Assembly: GCA_009840305.1 (NCBI GenBank) | Contig: VXNY01000013.1 | Location: 28,458 to 92,457 of the forward strand | From: Gammaproteobacteria bacterium | Lineage (GTDB): Bacteria > Pseudomonadota > Gammaproteobacteria > Pseudomonadales > Azotimanducaceae | Reading direction: 5' to 3' | DNA: 64,000 nucleotides | Position numbers and translations under genes: made by a program | Shown here: piece after piece, positions 9,415 to 17,964 of the stretch | Layout of the letters: every line of letters starts with the position of its first letter | Numbering within the stretch: position 1 is the first letter of the stretch | The notes under the pieces: generated by a model | Told to the model about the DNA's origin: nothing | Database searches by the model: none | The model's input: the letters and a program-made list of their open reading frames with translations, nothing else

Positions 9415-9590
9415 TTATGCGCCCCACACGTCTTCTGTGATGTCGCAGCTGACACTGGTAACCATGCATCCCACGATAACAAAATTACGAATTTCAAGAG
9501 TAAATGCAGTCGCAAATTCGACGCCTTTGGATGTTCTTCTATGAGTGAAATCGTTCTAAAACTATTGTAAGAAAATGACGCTTGGATGCG
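9415..9590 (-). pseudogene. decayed copy of the M48 lipoprotein gene's 5' end
   Basis: On the minus strand this stretch aligns with the promoter, signal peptide and first codons of the M48 gene at 5623-6684. The matches are CACGTCTTCT, CATGCATCCC, the TAAATGC block and the upstream TATTGTAAGAA block, all in the same order. Its translation retains TAF...VGCM...EDVWGA against TAF...ISGCM...EDVREA, then stops. The original start codon is gone and no protease domain follows. It is a remnant of a duplicated protease gene, lying just upstream of the 7084-9354 gene. Confidence 0.6.
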
Positions 9591-9706
9591 CCGCGCCGCG
9601 ATTCAGTTGACGGGATTACAGTTTTCATAAAACTGAGTTCTAGAGTGCTGAAATTGCCTTCTTTTGGCGTTTGTACAATACGGCAAAGTTCAAAAAAGAG
9701 GACACC

Positions 9707-9952
9707 ATGAACTCACGGACTCGAAAATATCTCGCGCAGTCTGCGGCTGCGACTCTTGACGGTTTGGTATTGGATTTATTGGTTGAGCACAACGATCCTA
9801 TTGGCTTAACGGAAATCACTAGAAAACTCGGCCTATACGACAATACTCCCGAGGGCTACCGCGGTTGGATCGTAACTGAATGCCTGTTCTGTTTAGAGGC
9901 TAACGGCGATGTAGATCACGTCGGAAACAAGTGGGTCGTAATAAATCAGTAG
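9707..9952 (+). CDS. small winged-helix-like protein
   Basis: The ATG at 9707 is chosen over a TTG at 9671 because GAGG lies five bases upstream of it. The 81-residue product has a helical N-terminus, a helix-turn-helix-like centre (DPIGLTEITRKLGLY) and a two-strand wing (GDVDHVGNKWVVI). This suggests a small DNA-binding or DNA-end-sensing winged helix. It marks the left border of the defence-rich stretch. I see no partner in the same orientation. Confidence 0.6.
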   Translation: MNSRTRKYLAQSAAATLDGLVLDLLVEHNDPIGLTEITRKLGLYDNTPEGYRGWIVTECLFCLEANGDVDHVGNKWVVINQ

Positions 9953-10170
9953 TGCAAGGAGAGACATCCTTCGGGCTCACCCTACCGTAGATTGATTGCG
10001 ATTGGGAGTTGCAATACGCGATTACTAGACGAATTCTCAGAGGCATCTTCTATCGTCGATTCTGATTAGAGGAGTAATCTTCGGTCAACCAGTAAAAAGC
10101 TAACCATTTGCAGTTATTGCAGTCTACCAAAACGTATAAACGTCGGTCTAGATCTGTCTCACAAACTTGA

Positions 10171-10836
10171 TCAACAACTTTTGGGTTCTTTAATAGATTC
10201 GGTGTATCCCAATTGTGTTAACCATTCGAGTGGCAAACCGCAAACTCTGTGCACGCCAAGACCCCGGATCCATTGTTCAAATGAATTGATGATTTTGGGT
10301 TCTTCTGTTCTTCTGTGATTGCGCCCAATGCAAACAAAGTTCCGATCCCCATTCTCGAGGTAATTGGATGGGAGGCGCGGTCCTTCACCTCCAAAATACA
10401 CGAAGTCATCGCTCAGTAAGACTCTTGGTACACCTGTATCTCTTTTAGTGTGAGCCTCGTTTTGTGTGCCGTCTGGGTGACTATGGTAGGAATGTAGTTG
10501 CCTCCAGCTATTTTGACCGCGCCATTCGTAAATGTTGTCTCCCGATGCAGAAACTCTTACCAAATTTCCCTTGAATATTGGTTTCTTGAACTGAAAGCGG
10601 GGATCGGTCCAATATGCGGGTGTGTTAATGACTTCCGTAACGCGCATTGCATACACTAAATATCCTCCCCGACCAACATCTCTTGCGTTACTTCCCGTAC
10701 CAACGATCCAATCTCCCTCACGTGCGCCGTTACGAATTCGCGGTTTGCAGGTAGCTAACGAACAGTAACCAAAGAATGGATTTGGCGCAAACCCTGCGTC
10801 AGAACGCACTACATACGAATAGAGATTTCTTGACAC
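10171..10836 (-). CDS. Nmad2 (nucleotide modification associated domain 2) protein
   Basis: This 221-residue protein has the pattern I know from Nmad2 proteins: YSYVVRSDAGFAPNPFFG...LATCKPRIR near the N-terminus, then GDWIVGTGS, GYLVYAMRVTEV, YWTDPRFQFKKP and FVYFGGEGPRLP. Nmad domains were predicted from their association with hypermodified DNA bases and restriction systems. They probably bind or make a modified nucleotide. It starts at a GTG with GGGAG about 10 bases upstream. There is no modification or restriction partner immediately beside it, but the island downstream carries a GmrSD-like gene. Confidence 0.75.
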   Translation of the reverse strand: MSRNLYSYVVRSDAGFAPNPFFGYCSLATCKPRIRNGAREGDWIVGTGSNARDVGRGGYLVYAMRVTEVINTPAYWTDPRFQFKKPIFKGNLVRVSASGDNIYEWRGQNSWRQLHSYHSHPDGTQNEAHTKRDTGVPRVLLSDDFVYFGGEGPRLPSNYLENGDRNFVCIGRNHRRTEEPKIINSFEQWIRGLGVHRVCGLPLEWLTQLGYTESIKEPKSC

Positions 10837-11333
10837 CTATTCAATACTCCCTGATATAAAGTCACTCTGCATCAAATTCTAGTTGGCGCGATCTTCCGGT
10901 GATTTCTCACTAAGTAACAGAGTAGTCTCAGTCATCGTCCTTTTGGTCACGTTTCTAAGAACCAAGTCCAATGCGCCCTCTAACTAACGTTGTCTCCAAA
11001 CGAGACAAAAGAGTCGGCAGATTGTTTGTGGTACTTGGGAAGTTGATAGAGGATTGATGTTCGATTCCCTTCCTTTGTCGGAGTCGTAAAGTTTCGTCAC
11101 GGCAACTTCACACGGTGTTCACGAGAGTCCTTGGATTGCTACAAAGCATAGCTCCTTATGCGCTCATGAGAGTAGTACTCGACCCCATGAATTTCTTGTG
11201 CGCGGTTTCGTGCGGTCATTCAGTAGTCGGTTCCCCAATAGAACGACACAGCACAGACTCGAAACATTACAAATTCACTCGAGCAATATGCCTTCGTTCG
11301 CATGGAGTATTGGGACTATCAAAACCTAGACAC
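10837..11333 (-). other. 497-bp gap, possible 18-codon leader
   Basis: No convincing gene. On the minus strand an 18-codon ORF (10935-10879) begins with an ATG two bases after AAAAGGA and ends 43 bases before the Nmad2 start. That spacing is too tight for a normal site, so it is only a possible leader. A 7-bp hairpin (TTGTCTC/GAGACAA) lies at about 10993-11011. Confidence 0.3.
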
Positions 11334-11594
11334 TCAATTGAGTTTTGTCCAGCTACACTTCGAGCGATATTCAGATATTTGTGCAACGTAGTAAGTATCG
11401 CCGCTATTTAGATTCAGAAATGAGTTCATTCTAGACTGAAGTTGCATGGGAGACAGTTCAGAGTCCAAGCGGAGAATTGTCGGACTAGTATTGTGTCTCC
11501 AGACATTTCCTAGACTGGAAATCTGTTTCTCAACTCCAACGTAGTCGAGCCATTTCTGGTTTTTGAGAGTGTAGTGAAGAATGTACCGGTGCAC
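11334..11594 (-). CDS. Cas2/SinR-like small protein
   Basis: The GTG at 11594 is preferred over the TTG at 11624 because AAAGGA lies seven bases upstream of it. The 86-residue product follows the Cas2-like ferredoxin-fold plan: first strand HRYILHYTLKN, helix (LDYVGVEKQISSLG), a strand ending in PTILRLDS, second helix (SPMQLQSRMNSFL), and a last strand (GDTYYVAQIS) with a CSW tail. Stand-alone relatives of this type (SinR/VapD-like) occur outside CRISPR loci, and no cas gene or repeat array is present here. Whether it is a nuclease or a toxin is unknown. Confidence 0.55.
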   Translation of the reverse strand: MHRYILHYTLKNQKWLDYVGVEKQISSLGNVWRHNTSPTILRLDSELSPMQLQSRMNSFLNLNSGDTYYVAQISEYRSKCSWTKLN

Positions 11595-11910
11595 TTTGCT
11601 GTCCTTTAAGTCCCTTGTCTCCAAATTGAAAATACCTAAACCAAGTCAAGCATAGCTTTAACAAGTCATCTAGTTGGTTAGGACGAGATGTAACGACAAC
11701 GACTTCACGAATATCGGTTCAGGTTGGATTTCATCTCGTCAGGCTATTTTAGTCCTCGCCGAGTAATTCCAGCACCGATAGAACTGTTCGCAAGTTAGAG
11801 CACTACTTCAGTCTGACAACTAGTGCTAATTCACCAAATTTATACGCAAAGGAAGAGCATGTGAGAGCTTTAGAGGACTTGTCCCGAAGAATAAGCTCAA
11901 CCTACACCAC
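11595..11910 (+). other. 316-bp gap with a hairpin
   Basis: There is no gene. A perfect 9-bp inverted repeat (GACGAGATG at 11682-11690, CATCTCGTC at 11732-11740) encloses 41 bases. Similar inverted repeats of different sequence lie near other module boundaries of this island. Confidence 0.5.
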
Positions 11911-12114
11911 TCAAACGACAGTTTCTAGGTCGTCAATGGACAGCTCGAACGTGTGATCGAAGGGTTGGAAAGCAATACGTTCATCGACGCCGTCAATGTG
12001 TTCTAGTAGGTGATCATTGATATACCTATAGGTCTGGTTACCCCGTGCACCGTTTTGAAAGAAGTGCGGTTGAAAAAAAGAGTTTTCGTAGAATCGTGTT
12101 ATGGATCTTCGCAC
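11911..12114 (-). CDS. doubtful small ORF
   Basis: This is a 67-residue ORF from a GTG start without a clear ribosome binding site. The content (FFQPHFFQNGARGNQTYRYINDHLLEHIDGVD) looks coding but matches no family I know. It overlaps the start of the divergent 12101-12487 gene by 14 bp. It may be the 3' remnant of a larger gene, since the frame stays open a little further upstream. Confidence 0.3.
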   Translation of the reverse strand: MRRSITRFYENSFFQPHFFQNGARGNQTYRYINDHLLEHIDGVDERIAFQPFDHTFELSIDDLETVV

Positions 12115-12487
12115 TAGGACACCACCCCAGCAGACGGGGCTCTACGGTTCGCGAATGAGTGATCCTGCAAGGCGTGAAGACGCCACGTACAACTTTCTCG
12201 ACAAAGCAAATGCGCTCGAGCGTGTCTATTACTCGCACCTCGGCGCGGTGATTGTCAACTTGCGCAAGCCGTTGAAGGCACACCTCACGGTTGATGAGCA
12301 GTTGGCGCGTCTGAGTACGGAAGACCGCAAGAAGGTGATTGATCGGTATGGTACAGGAAACATCATTTTGGATGCGATCGCAAAGCGATACGGTAAGCCC
12401 ACTCCAGCAGAACTGCGTAAGTATTGGCGCACAGATCAAAAACCGACTAGGGAGATAGTCCAGCCCGTATCGCGTCGGCTCTGTTGA
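12101..12487 (+). CDS. hypothetical protein, GC-richer than surroundings
   Basis: This ORF encodes 128 residues from an ATG at 12101, or 110 from the ATG at 12155; neither start has a strong ribosome binding site. The protein is basic and helical (TYNFLDKANALERVYYSHLG, TVDEQLARLSTEDRKKVIDRYG). The bases are visibly richer in G and C than the AT-rich island around it, which hints at a separate origin. I do not recognise the family. The opposite-strand frame is also open but reads like a shadow. Confidence 0.45.
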   Translation: MDLRTRTPPQQTGLYGSRMSDPARREDATYNFLDKANALERVYYSHLGAVIVNLRKPLKAHLTVDEQLARLSTEDRKKVIDRYGTGNIILDAIAKRYGKPTPAELRKYWRTDQKPTREIVQPVSRRLC

Positions 12488-13110
12488 AGTCTATCAGAGC
12501 AGTCGCAGAAGTGGGCTAGAGTAGCAACAGAGATTAGAGTCCTAGTCGATCATTGCCCACCTATTCGCATTCCATGCAGTTCGGTTTAAATCTTTGTGCA
12601 ATGTGCCAAGCTTAAGTTCAAAAATTCGTACAGTGGTTGACACTAGTATCGATTTCATAGTTACTTTGTCTCAGGTATCTTCGACACAGGCGCGCAGTCG
12701 AGACGCGAGCGTATTAGAGCACATCGGTTCGGCGATCCAGTTTCCACTACAAAACGGAGTTTACCAGTAGAGTCGTTGCGTTGGTTTGGTGGTAAAAACA
12801 TCATAAAAACTTTGGCGATTTGAATCGAATGTAGCTTTGCCGGTCTCGTACCAAGTCGTCTCAGTTTGTTACACCGTTTATTTGAGATTTGCAATAGAAA
12901 TTGCTATACCGGGCACCGTCGTACATGAGCTACTAGGGACTGATTAATCCAGTGCTGAGTGCATTCACTGAGGGATGTAAGACCCTTAGGGTTAGGAAAG
13001 TCTCCCGTTTGGCTTCTGCACGAGTGCTAGACCATGGTCGCTGTGGACGATCGATCAAATTGATCTTCGATTGAGTCGCCTAGTCTTTACTACTCTTCAA
13101 CCTAGCAGGG
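12488..13110 (+). other. 623-bp gap, no supported gene
   Basis: A minus-strand ORF at 12661-12894 (77 codons, TTG start, no ribosome binding site) has a possibly coding C-terminal half (KLRFVVETGSPNRCALIRSRL) but nothing to confirm it. Otherwise I see only scattered stops and no clear terminator. Confidence 0.35.
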
Positions 13111-14055
13111 TTAGTTCTTGGTTCGAGTTTCTTTAAAGCCCTCGATCACTACGTCTTCGATATTAGATCCAAATTTAGTGCCTTCTAATACCTTTGATAG
13201 TTTTTGACGTGCGGCACGGTGAAGAGGATGCGGAAAATATGCAATACCCGACAACCCTTGCTCGACGCTAGGCAAAATTTTTTTGATTCCGCTCCAACCC
13301 GATAGCCAGATTTTTGGAGAGTCGGTTTGATGGGGGTGTTGAATTACGATAGAAGGATCAAATCGCGCTGCTTCGCGTCGCATATTCTTAATGCGGATTC
13401 GGCGATTTATTCCTAATCTCTTGTTTTCAGGAATCCTAGGGTTAAACACATTGAGGTCATGACATCCCAAAACGAGGATTCGTAATCCGTCAACTGTAAC
13501 ACAATGCGTACTCAAATCGACGACATGAACGAGCGAGTATTGTTGCTCGTCTGTTGGGTAAGACTTTCCCGTCCACGCTACTATTGAAGCTCTCCTGCCA
13601 GTGAGTTTGAGAACGGCTACAAGTTCAATGTGAGGGCGTTTTATTGCCTTTTTTCCAATCTTGTCGTCACTTATATGCTTGAGATCTATACCGACGGTTA
13701 AGTATTTCGTTCGTTTTGCAAGAACCCTGATTGCTTCTTCGGAGAGGACACGACGAATGCATTTTTCTCCATATCCCTTCAACACTTCGAAGTTGCTATT
13801 ATCGGATATCCATCCCGTATCTACGCCGTCTAGACCGTTTGGGAACCGGTCAAATATGAATCCTCCTGGCAAAACCGTGAAGTCGACTCTTTGAACTCCT
13901 TTCGGCCAATCTTTATGGAGAGCTCTCTCGATTAACGTGCGGGCTGCAGAAATGTTATCATCTGGTGTGTCTCGACGATGTAATCGACCATTCACACACA
14001 ACCTGACGATGCTTGAGGTCTCTGGTTTAACTCTAGAGTTTGTTGGAGTTACCAT
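13111..14055 (-). CDS. nitrilase-fold-like hypothetical protein
   Basis: The ATG at 14055 is preferred over the longer GTG start at 14127 because GGAG lies eight bases upstream. The product (314 residues) has an order of motifs resembling the carbon-nitrogen hydrolase fold: VDFTVLPGGFIFDRF where nitrilases have a PEG motif with the catalytic Glu, a central strand-rich part, and ILVLGCHDLNVFNPR where they have the Cys motif (CYDL). Here the Glu position appears to be Gly, so a classic nitrilase reaction is unlikely. The assignment is by eye and tentative. It stands alone on the minus strand within the island. Confidence 0.5.
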   Translation of the reverse strand: MVTPTNSRVKPETSSIVRLCVNGRLHRRDTPDDNISAARTLIERALHKDWPKGVQRVDFTVLPGGFIFDRFPNGLDGVDTGWISDNSNFEVLKGYGEKCIRRVLSEEAIRVLAKRTKYLTVGIDLKHISDDKIGKKAIKRPHIELVAVLKLTGRRASIVAWTGKSYPTDEQQYSLVHVVDLSTHCVTVDGLRILVLGCHDLNVFNPRIPENKRLGINRRIRIKNMRREAARFDPSIVIQHPHQTDSPKIWLSGWSGIKKILPSVEQGLSGIAYFPHPLHRAARQKLSKVLEGTKFGSNIEDVVIEGFKETRTKN

Positions 14056-14297
14056 TCTGTTGGTCTCCAACCGTTGTCCATTACAACTTCCATGGTAGCG
14101 TCTGAGCACGTTGTACCGACGAACCACTGCCGAGAACTAGTGCAAATTTATGAGGCACAGAAAAACCGTGAAAGAGCCTTTCAAAAGGTAGATTGTCCCA
14201 ATTCGTGCTCAGATTCGACCCGTACTCGATTTCTATTCGTAGGTTTCATCCAACCAAGGCTAATCCATACTAAAGCACTGTTTCGATCTGTCGCCGT

Positions 14298-14702
14298 TTA
14301 GGTTCCTTTGTTAAGAAAGTTTTCATGTTCTAAATTGAAAATTAAACCCAGCATTTGTTTCGACAAAAAAGTAAGTTCTTCAGGGTCAGTAATAAACCAT
14401 TGCGACTTATTTACAACTCTTTCTGAAAGTCGTAGCGTATTCTCAAGTATCGATTTCCACAATCCTGACTGATTACAACGAAAAATAAATAGAAGTTCTC
14501 CTTTTTCAGGTAAGTACGTGGTCTGACCACTGCACTGAACAAGAAATGCTTGCTCTACAGTAGCATCATCGCTTCCTTGAGTCGAATGACCAATTGACAT
14601 GGGAAAATATTTTTGTTTGTTGCTGAAATAACATGGTAAACTCCAAGCGAATACCGCTTCTTCTCCTTCACCCTCTCTGACGATTTCCATAATCTCTTCC
14701 AT
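14298..14702 (-). CDS. hypothetical protein
   Basis: This is a 134-residue ORF with an ATG start and a weak ribosome binding site. The sequence looks coding (YFPMSIGHSTQGSDDATVEQ, GELLFIFRCNQSGLWKSILE) and is AT-rich like its surroundings. There is no membrane segment and no motif I recognise. It lies 170 bp upstream of the nitrilase-like gene on the same strand, which is too far to claim an operon. Confidence 0.45.
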   Translation of the reverse strand: MEEIMEIVREGEGEEAVFAWSLPCYFSNKQKYFPMSIGHSTQGSDDATVEQAFLVQCSGQTTYLPEKGELLFIFRCNQSGLWKSILENTLRLSERVVNKSQWFITDPEELTFLSKQMLGLIFNLEHENFLNKGT

Positions 14703-15347
14703 TGTTAAAGTGGTACATTGTTTCGGTAAATTGTATCGGTGCCTCAGCTGAGGGAATAAGTCACCCTCAATTTTTTGTTCCTAGATTTCACTTCGAGGTG
14801 TATGCAAGAGATCAAGTGCGTTGTGAGTAGGTAATACTGTACAAGATAGCGCGAGGTGGAACAGTCAATAGTGGAACCCGATTGTTTTGCCTGAAGTGTT
14901 GAATGGGTAATTCATTACTTTTTTAAAGAGGAGCAAAGCTTCAAGAATTGGTCCGTTGGACGTCTTGAGACACAAAACCATCTAACACTCGATCGAAGAA
15001 GGAATCGAGCGGTGAGCACAGGAACTCAACTACATGTTCCGAGAGTTTCGAGATTTCCGGTAGTATCAAGACTCTTTCGATTCAATCCGCGAGCACGTAC
15101 TTGCCACCAATGCAGTAATTTAAATCGAATACACAAACTCCCTAGGTTCGTCTTCAGAATTGGTCCCGACCTGTGCCAAATTGCGTAAACATGCAACCTT
15201 CATGACAACATCTGCGTGATGTTCAACTAGTCCCTTCAAGGAGCATACTCGATGGCTCTCACTTAGTAAGACAAAAAAGTATTTTCTCATTTCAGTCGAA
15301 CTAGAGCACTTGTCCCAATCTGCTTTCGCGGCTAATCTTGGGACATA
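14703..15347 (+). other. 645-bp gap, nothing recognisable
   Basis: I see no gene with a plausible start, no repeat and no terminator here. The DNA reads as decayed sequence. Confidence 0.4.
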
Positions 15348-15593
15348 TTGTCCGCAAACAAAAGCACTTCAGTCAACAGACTTGCAATTAGCTCATTTGC
15401 GATCCAGAACCTCAAGAGTTTTCAAAGGTTGCACGCGCCACCCGTTGCTGACGTGTTCGCATACGAATACAGGATTGGAGATCCACAATCTTCTGTCCAC
15501 GCGGTTATAGAACGAGCGCGGAGACAAACAGGTCAAAACAGATCATCGAGCATTAGCAAGTATTACAGGATCGTCCGACATCTGAGAGTCTAA
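15348..15593 (+). pseudogene. possible decayed N-terminus of an SMC/OLD-like ATPase
   Basis: An 81-codon frame opens with ISSFAIQNLKSFQRLHAPPV. This matches the usual first strand of RecF/OLD/AAA15-type ATPases (SFxIxNFKSF). Where the Walker A loop (GxNxxGKS) is expected there is only YEYRIGDPQSS, so it could not bind ATP normally, and the frame ends early. I read it as a gene remnant; chance similarity remains possible. Confidence 0.3.
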
Positions 15594-15612
15594 GTTGACG
15601 ACATGTTTGACG

Positions 15613-15644
15613 CGACGAGGAGAGTGGTAAGATGGGACTCGTCG
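15613..15644 (+). terminator. 7-bp hairpin downstream of the TIR-caspase operon
   Basis: CGACGAG at 15613-15619 pairs with CTCGTCG at 15638-15644 around an 18-base loop. It lies about 75 bp beyond the last gene of the minus-strand operon. There is no T-run next to it, so a terminator role is only a guess. Confidence 0.25.
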
Positions 15645-15717
15645 ATAGAAAGGTTGTCCGAAATACTCCCTAAACGTAGAGAACTGTAAAAGAACTTAAC
15701 CTAAATTTATTGTAAAG

Positions 15718-15888
15718 TTATTTAGCAGATTTATCGCGCGTTGGTGCTGAGTCTTTCGGAGGAGGACCTGGCGGTGGAACTAGTTCACGATACCGCTGCC
15801 GTTCTGCGTCAGACATTCTTTCGCCGTAGCGTTTGGCGTTTTCCCTAATCCGCTCGTAGCGTCTATTTGTACTGTCTTGATCACTCAT
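15718..15888 (-). CDS. small charged protein with Pro-rich tail
   Basis: The ATG at 15888 is chosen because AGGAGA lies eight bases upstream; the longer frame to 15924 has no such site. The 56-residue product has a basic and acidic helical front (ENAKRYGERMSDAERQRYREL) and a Pro-rich end (VPPPGPPPKD). It overlaps the stop of the 15881-16105 gene by eight bases, so the two should be translated together. It lies at the 3' end of the TIR-caspase cluster, with a 383-bp gap in between. No function is recognisable. Confidence 0.55.
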   Translation of the reverse strand: MSDQDSTNRRYERIRENAKRYGERMSDAERQRYRELVPPPGPPPKDSAPTRDKSAK

Positions 15889-16105
15889 ATTTATTCTCTC
15901 CTGGACTGTATCGTAAATAAGCATCTACATCGCGTGTCAATATGTCCAATTTCTCATGTTTTGCTTCAAGCCTGTCCAATTTTTCAGCTAGATTGTCGTG
16001 TCTTTCTTTGACCACTTTTTCTTGCAACTTAAGATACATGAACACAAAGAATTGAACTAAATTGAGAATGCCCAAAATGATGAGAACAATGTAGTACCAT
16101 TCCAT
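15881..16105 (-). CDS. small membrane protein with coiled-coil tail
   Basis: This 74-residue protein has one N-terminal membrane helix (YYIVLIILGILNLVQFFVFM) followed by a charged coiled-coil (EKVVKERHDNLAEKLDRLEAK), so the tail should face the cytosol. The ATG has no strong ribosome binding site. It precedes and overlaps the 56-residue gene. It could be an accessory of the upstream TIR-caspase genes, since membrane peptides occur beside abortive systems, but the 383-bp gap leaves this open. Confidence 0.55.
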   Translation of the reverse strand: MEWYYIVLIILGILNLVQFFVFMYLKLQEKVVKERHDNLAEKLDRLEAKHEKLDILTRDVDAYLRYSPGENKYE

Positions 16106-16489
16106 GGAATCTACGAGTTCTGCGTTTGTCTGGGTTGTCTATTCAACGCAGTTCTAAACGAGTGATACATCGCCTTCCTTCTGGCTCTTTGAGCGCTAAT
16201 GTTGTTCGGCAGGTTGTATGAACGATTCTTTGGTTCTTCTTCAATTTTTCAGCGACAAGAATGACATTCCAAAGCAGTATTCATAAACATAAACATACGA
16301 AGCAAAAATCTAGCGAATTGAACCCCGTCGGTTGCGTATATTTACATCTACTTTACGGACTTGCGCTACCAACTCCTGTTTTAAGCTCGCACAAACCGAC
16401 TCAAGTTGCTTGCGCGAACTCTTACTTTTATTATACCGAGTGCTCGTTTTCGTCATATGGCTATCTGTAAGAATTGTCGGATACTCTAC
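16106..16489 (-). other. 384-bp gap with a possible short open frame
   Basis: On the minus strand a frame of about 44 codons without an ATG at its beginning (NRSYNLPNNISAQRARRKAM...) ends in a TAG a few bases before the start of the 15881-16105 gene. It looks mildly coding but has no usable start. I see nothing else here. Confidence 0.25.
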
Positions 16490-16957
16490 TTATCTAAGTG
16501 CCCTTTTCAGTTCTTTGTGAAATTTAGAAGCAGACTCCATTGTCTTGGATGCGGTGACAAATCTCTCTGTTGACATCGCGACATCAGCTCTCTTTGAGTA
16601 TTCACAATATAGGTCTATGTCCTTGTTGGAGTGTAACACAGGCCACTTTTTCAGGTAATCTGGAATGTAATCGTCAGTACTAGAGTAACTTGCTAATCGG
16701 AACCCTTTTTCTGACCCGACTCCTATCTCCCAAGGTACCCACCAAGACTTCGCGGTCTCTTGTGAAATGACAGCGATAAGCTGATTACACTCACCTAGAC
16801 GTTGTAGCAAATAATCTGCCAAGTCTGGTCCATCTTTTACTAGTGCTCGGTCAATCGAATCCAGATAAACCTCGAGCCCGTTGTATCTGACTCTCTCCGC
16901 GACTCTATTGGCGATGTAGGTGTCAGTATTTTTATGTGAAATGAAGACTTTAATCAT
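16490..16957 (-). CDS. TIR-domain protein
   Basis: This 155-residue protein is essentially one TIR domain. It has the first strand KVFISHKNTD, then GLEVYLDSID, a helix ending in LGECNQLIAVIS, and SWWVPWEIG with the conserved Glu77 expected at the NADase site. Bacterial TIR domains cleave NAD+ or convert it to signalling cyclic ADP-ribose isomers. It lies nine bases downstream of the caspase gene and is the third gene of an apparent operon with a second TIR-like gene. Having two distinct TIR proteins suggests either two signals or one sensor and one enzyme; this is inference. Confidence 0.85.
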   Translation of the reverse strand: MIKVFISHKNTDTYIANRVAERVRYNGLEVYLDSIDRALVKDGPDLADYLLQRLGECNQLIAVISQETAKSWWVPWEIGVGSEKGFRLASYSSTDDYIPDYLKKWPVLHSNKDIDLYCEYSKRADVAMSTERFVTASKTMESASKFHKELKRALR

Positions 16958-16966
16958 GGTTGTGTC

Positions 16967-17956
16967 CTATATTAGATTCTGTTCAGCAAGACGGCGATAG
17001 TGTATTCCCGTGTCAGTCAATTTGACTGTTCCAGAGTAAACGGCTGCGTCCCACATGTGTTGATGGGAAACCGGGACGACCAACCCTTGACGATTACACG
17101 ATTGAAGATCTCGATAAATACTCTTTTTTTCCTCGTTCACCGGGATACTCTCAAACGTATCAGCGTTTGAACCTCTATTAGGTTCACAGCTCGGATCTAG
17201 TGGAAATTCGAAACCTTGTGTTGGAAAATACTCTGGCAGTTTGCGGATGATTGTTTTGTCGATTCTCGGACTAACCTGCCTAAGGGAAATAAATTGTTGC
17301 ACGTTTGTTTTGTAGATCGGTCTTTGTCCCCACACCCCAAGGGTTTGATCAACATGAGCATAAAGTGCGGCTGGAGTGATGCGTCCCAGGATGTCAGCAG
17401 CTTGGCCTCTTAACCCATCTAAGATTAGAGATGAGAAGACACCATGCCCATCTCGTTCCTCCGCATTACCCTGTCGGTCGCAAGCCGTTAGTATCGTTAT
17501 ACCTTTACCAATAAATGACACATTTCCCTTTGTACCCATTCCTGCAAGTTCACCAGCGTAACCAGAACCACAACAATCCAAGATGGCTACAGTAGACTTG
17601 ATCTTCGGGTAGACTCGATTCGCAAAATGTAGAAAGCGATCTAAATGCAATCCCCAATTTGGATCTTGTCCATCGTTAGTAACGAGACACGCACTATCTG
17701 TGTGCTCATCGAATATTCCGTGCCCGGCGAAATAGAACAACACAGTATCTGCTTCGCCCTCAAAGAGTTGTTTTAAATATTGATTCAACTTGTTCGCGCT
17801 GACTTCGGAGTCTAGTAAGTATCGAACGTTGAAGTTTGGCGACCCATCTTGATTCGCAGATAACAGCGAACCTACTGCGTTTGCATCGTTCACGCAACCA
17901 CACAGTCCATTACCCGATGTGTAATCGTCAATGCCAACCACCAAAGCTCTGTTCAT
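16967..17956 (-). CDS. caspase-like (C14) protease
   Basis: This 329-residue protein opens with the caspase fold: RALVVGIDDY, then FYFAGHG with catalytic His79, and AILDCCGSG with catalytic Cys at 128/129. The protease part ends near residue 225. The last 80 or so residues form a separate winged-helix-like domain (KKSIYRDLQSCNRQGLVVPV, then VKLTDTGIHYRRLAE). Bacterial caspase-like proteases next to TIR genes are known to be switched on by a TIR-made nucleotide and then kill the infected cell by proteolysis (Thoeris type IV). Here the gene sits between two TIR-like genes with gaps of eight and nine bases. The C-terminal domain is a candidate ligand sensor. Confidence 0.85.
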   Translation of the reverse strand: MNRALVVGIDDYTSGNGLCGCVNDANAVGSLLSANQDGSPNFNVRYLLDSEVSANKLNQYLKQLFEGEADTVLFYFAGHGIFDEHTDSACLVTNDGQDPNWGLHLDRFLHFANRVYPKIKSTVAILDCCGSGYAGELAGMGTKGNVSFIGKGITILTACDRQGNAEERDGHGVFSSLILDGLRGQAADILGRITPAALYAHVDQTLGVWGQRPIYKTNVQQFISLRQVSPRIDKTIIRKLPEYFPTQGFEFPLDPSCEPNRGSNADTFESIPVNEEKKSIYRDLQSCNRQGLVVPVSHQHMWDAAVYSGTVKLTDTGIHYRRLAEQNLI

Positions 17957-17964
17957 GTTTTCAT

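Noticed and set aside
12038..12439. 133-residue minus-strand ORF opposite 12101-12487
   Set aside because: Reads as the shadow of the plus-strand gene, with unusual Cys/Arg-rich content.
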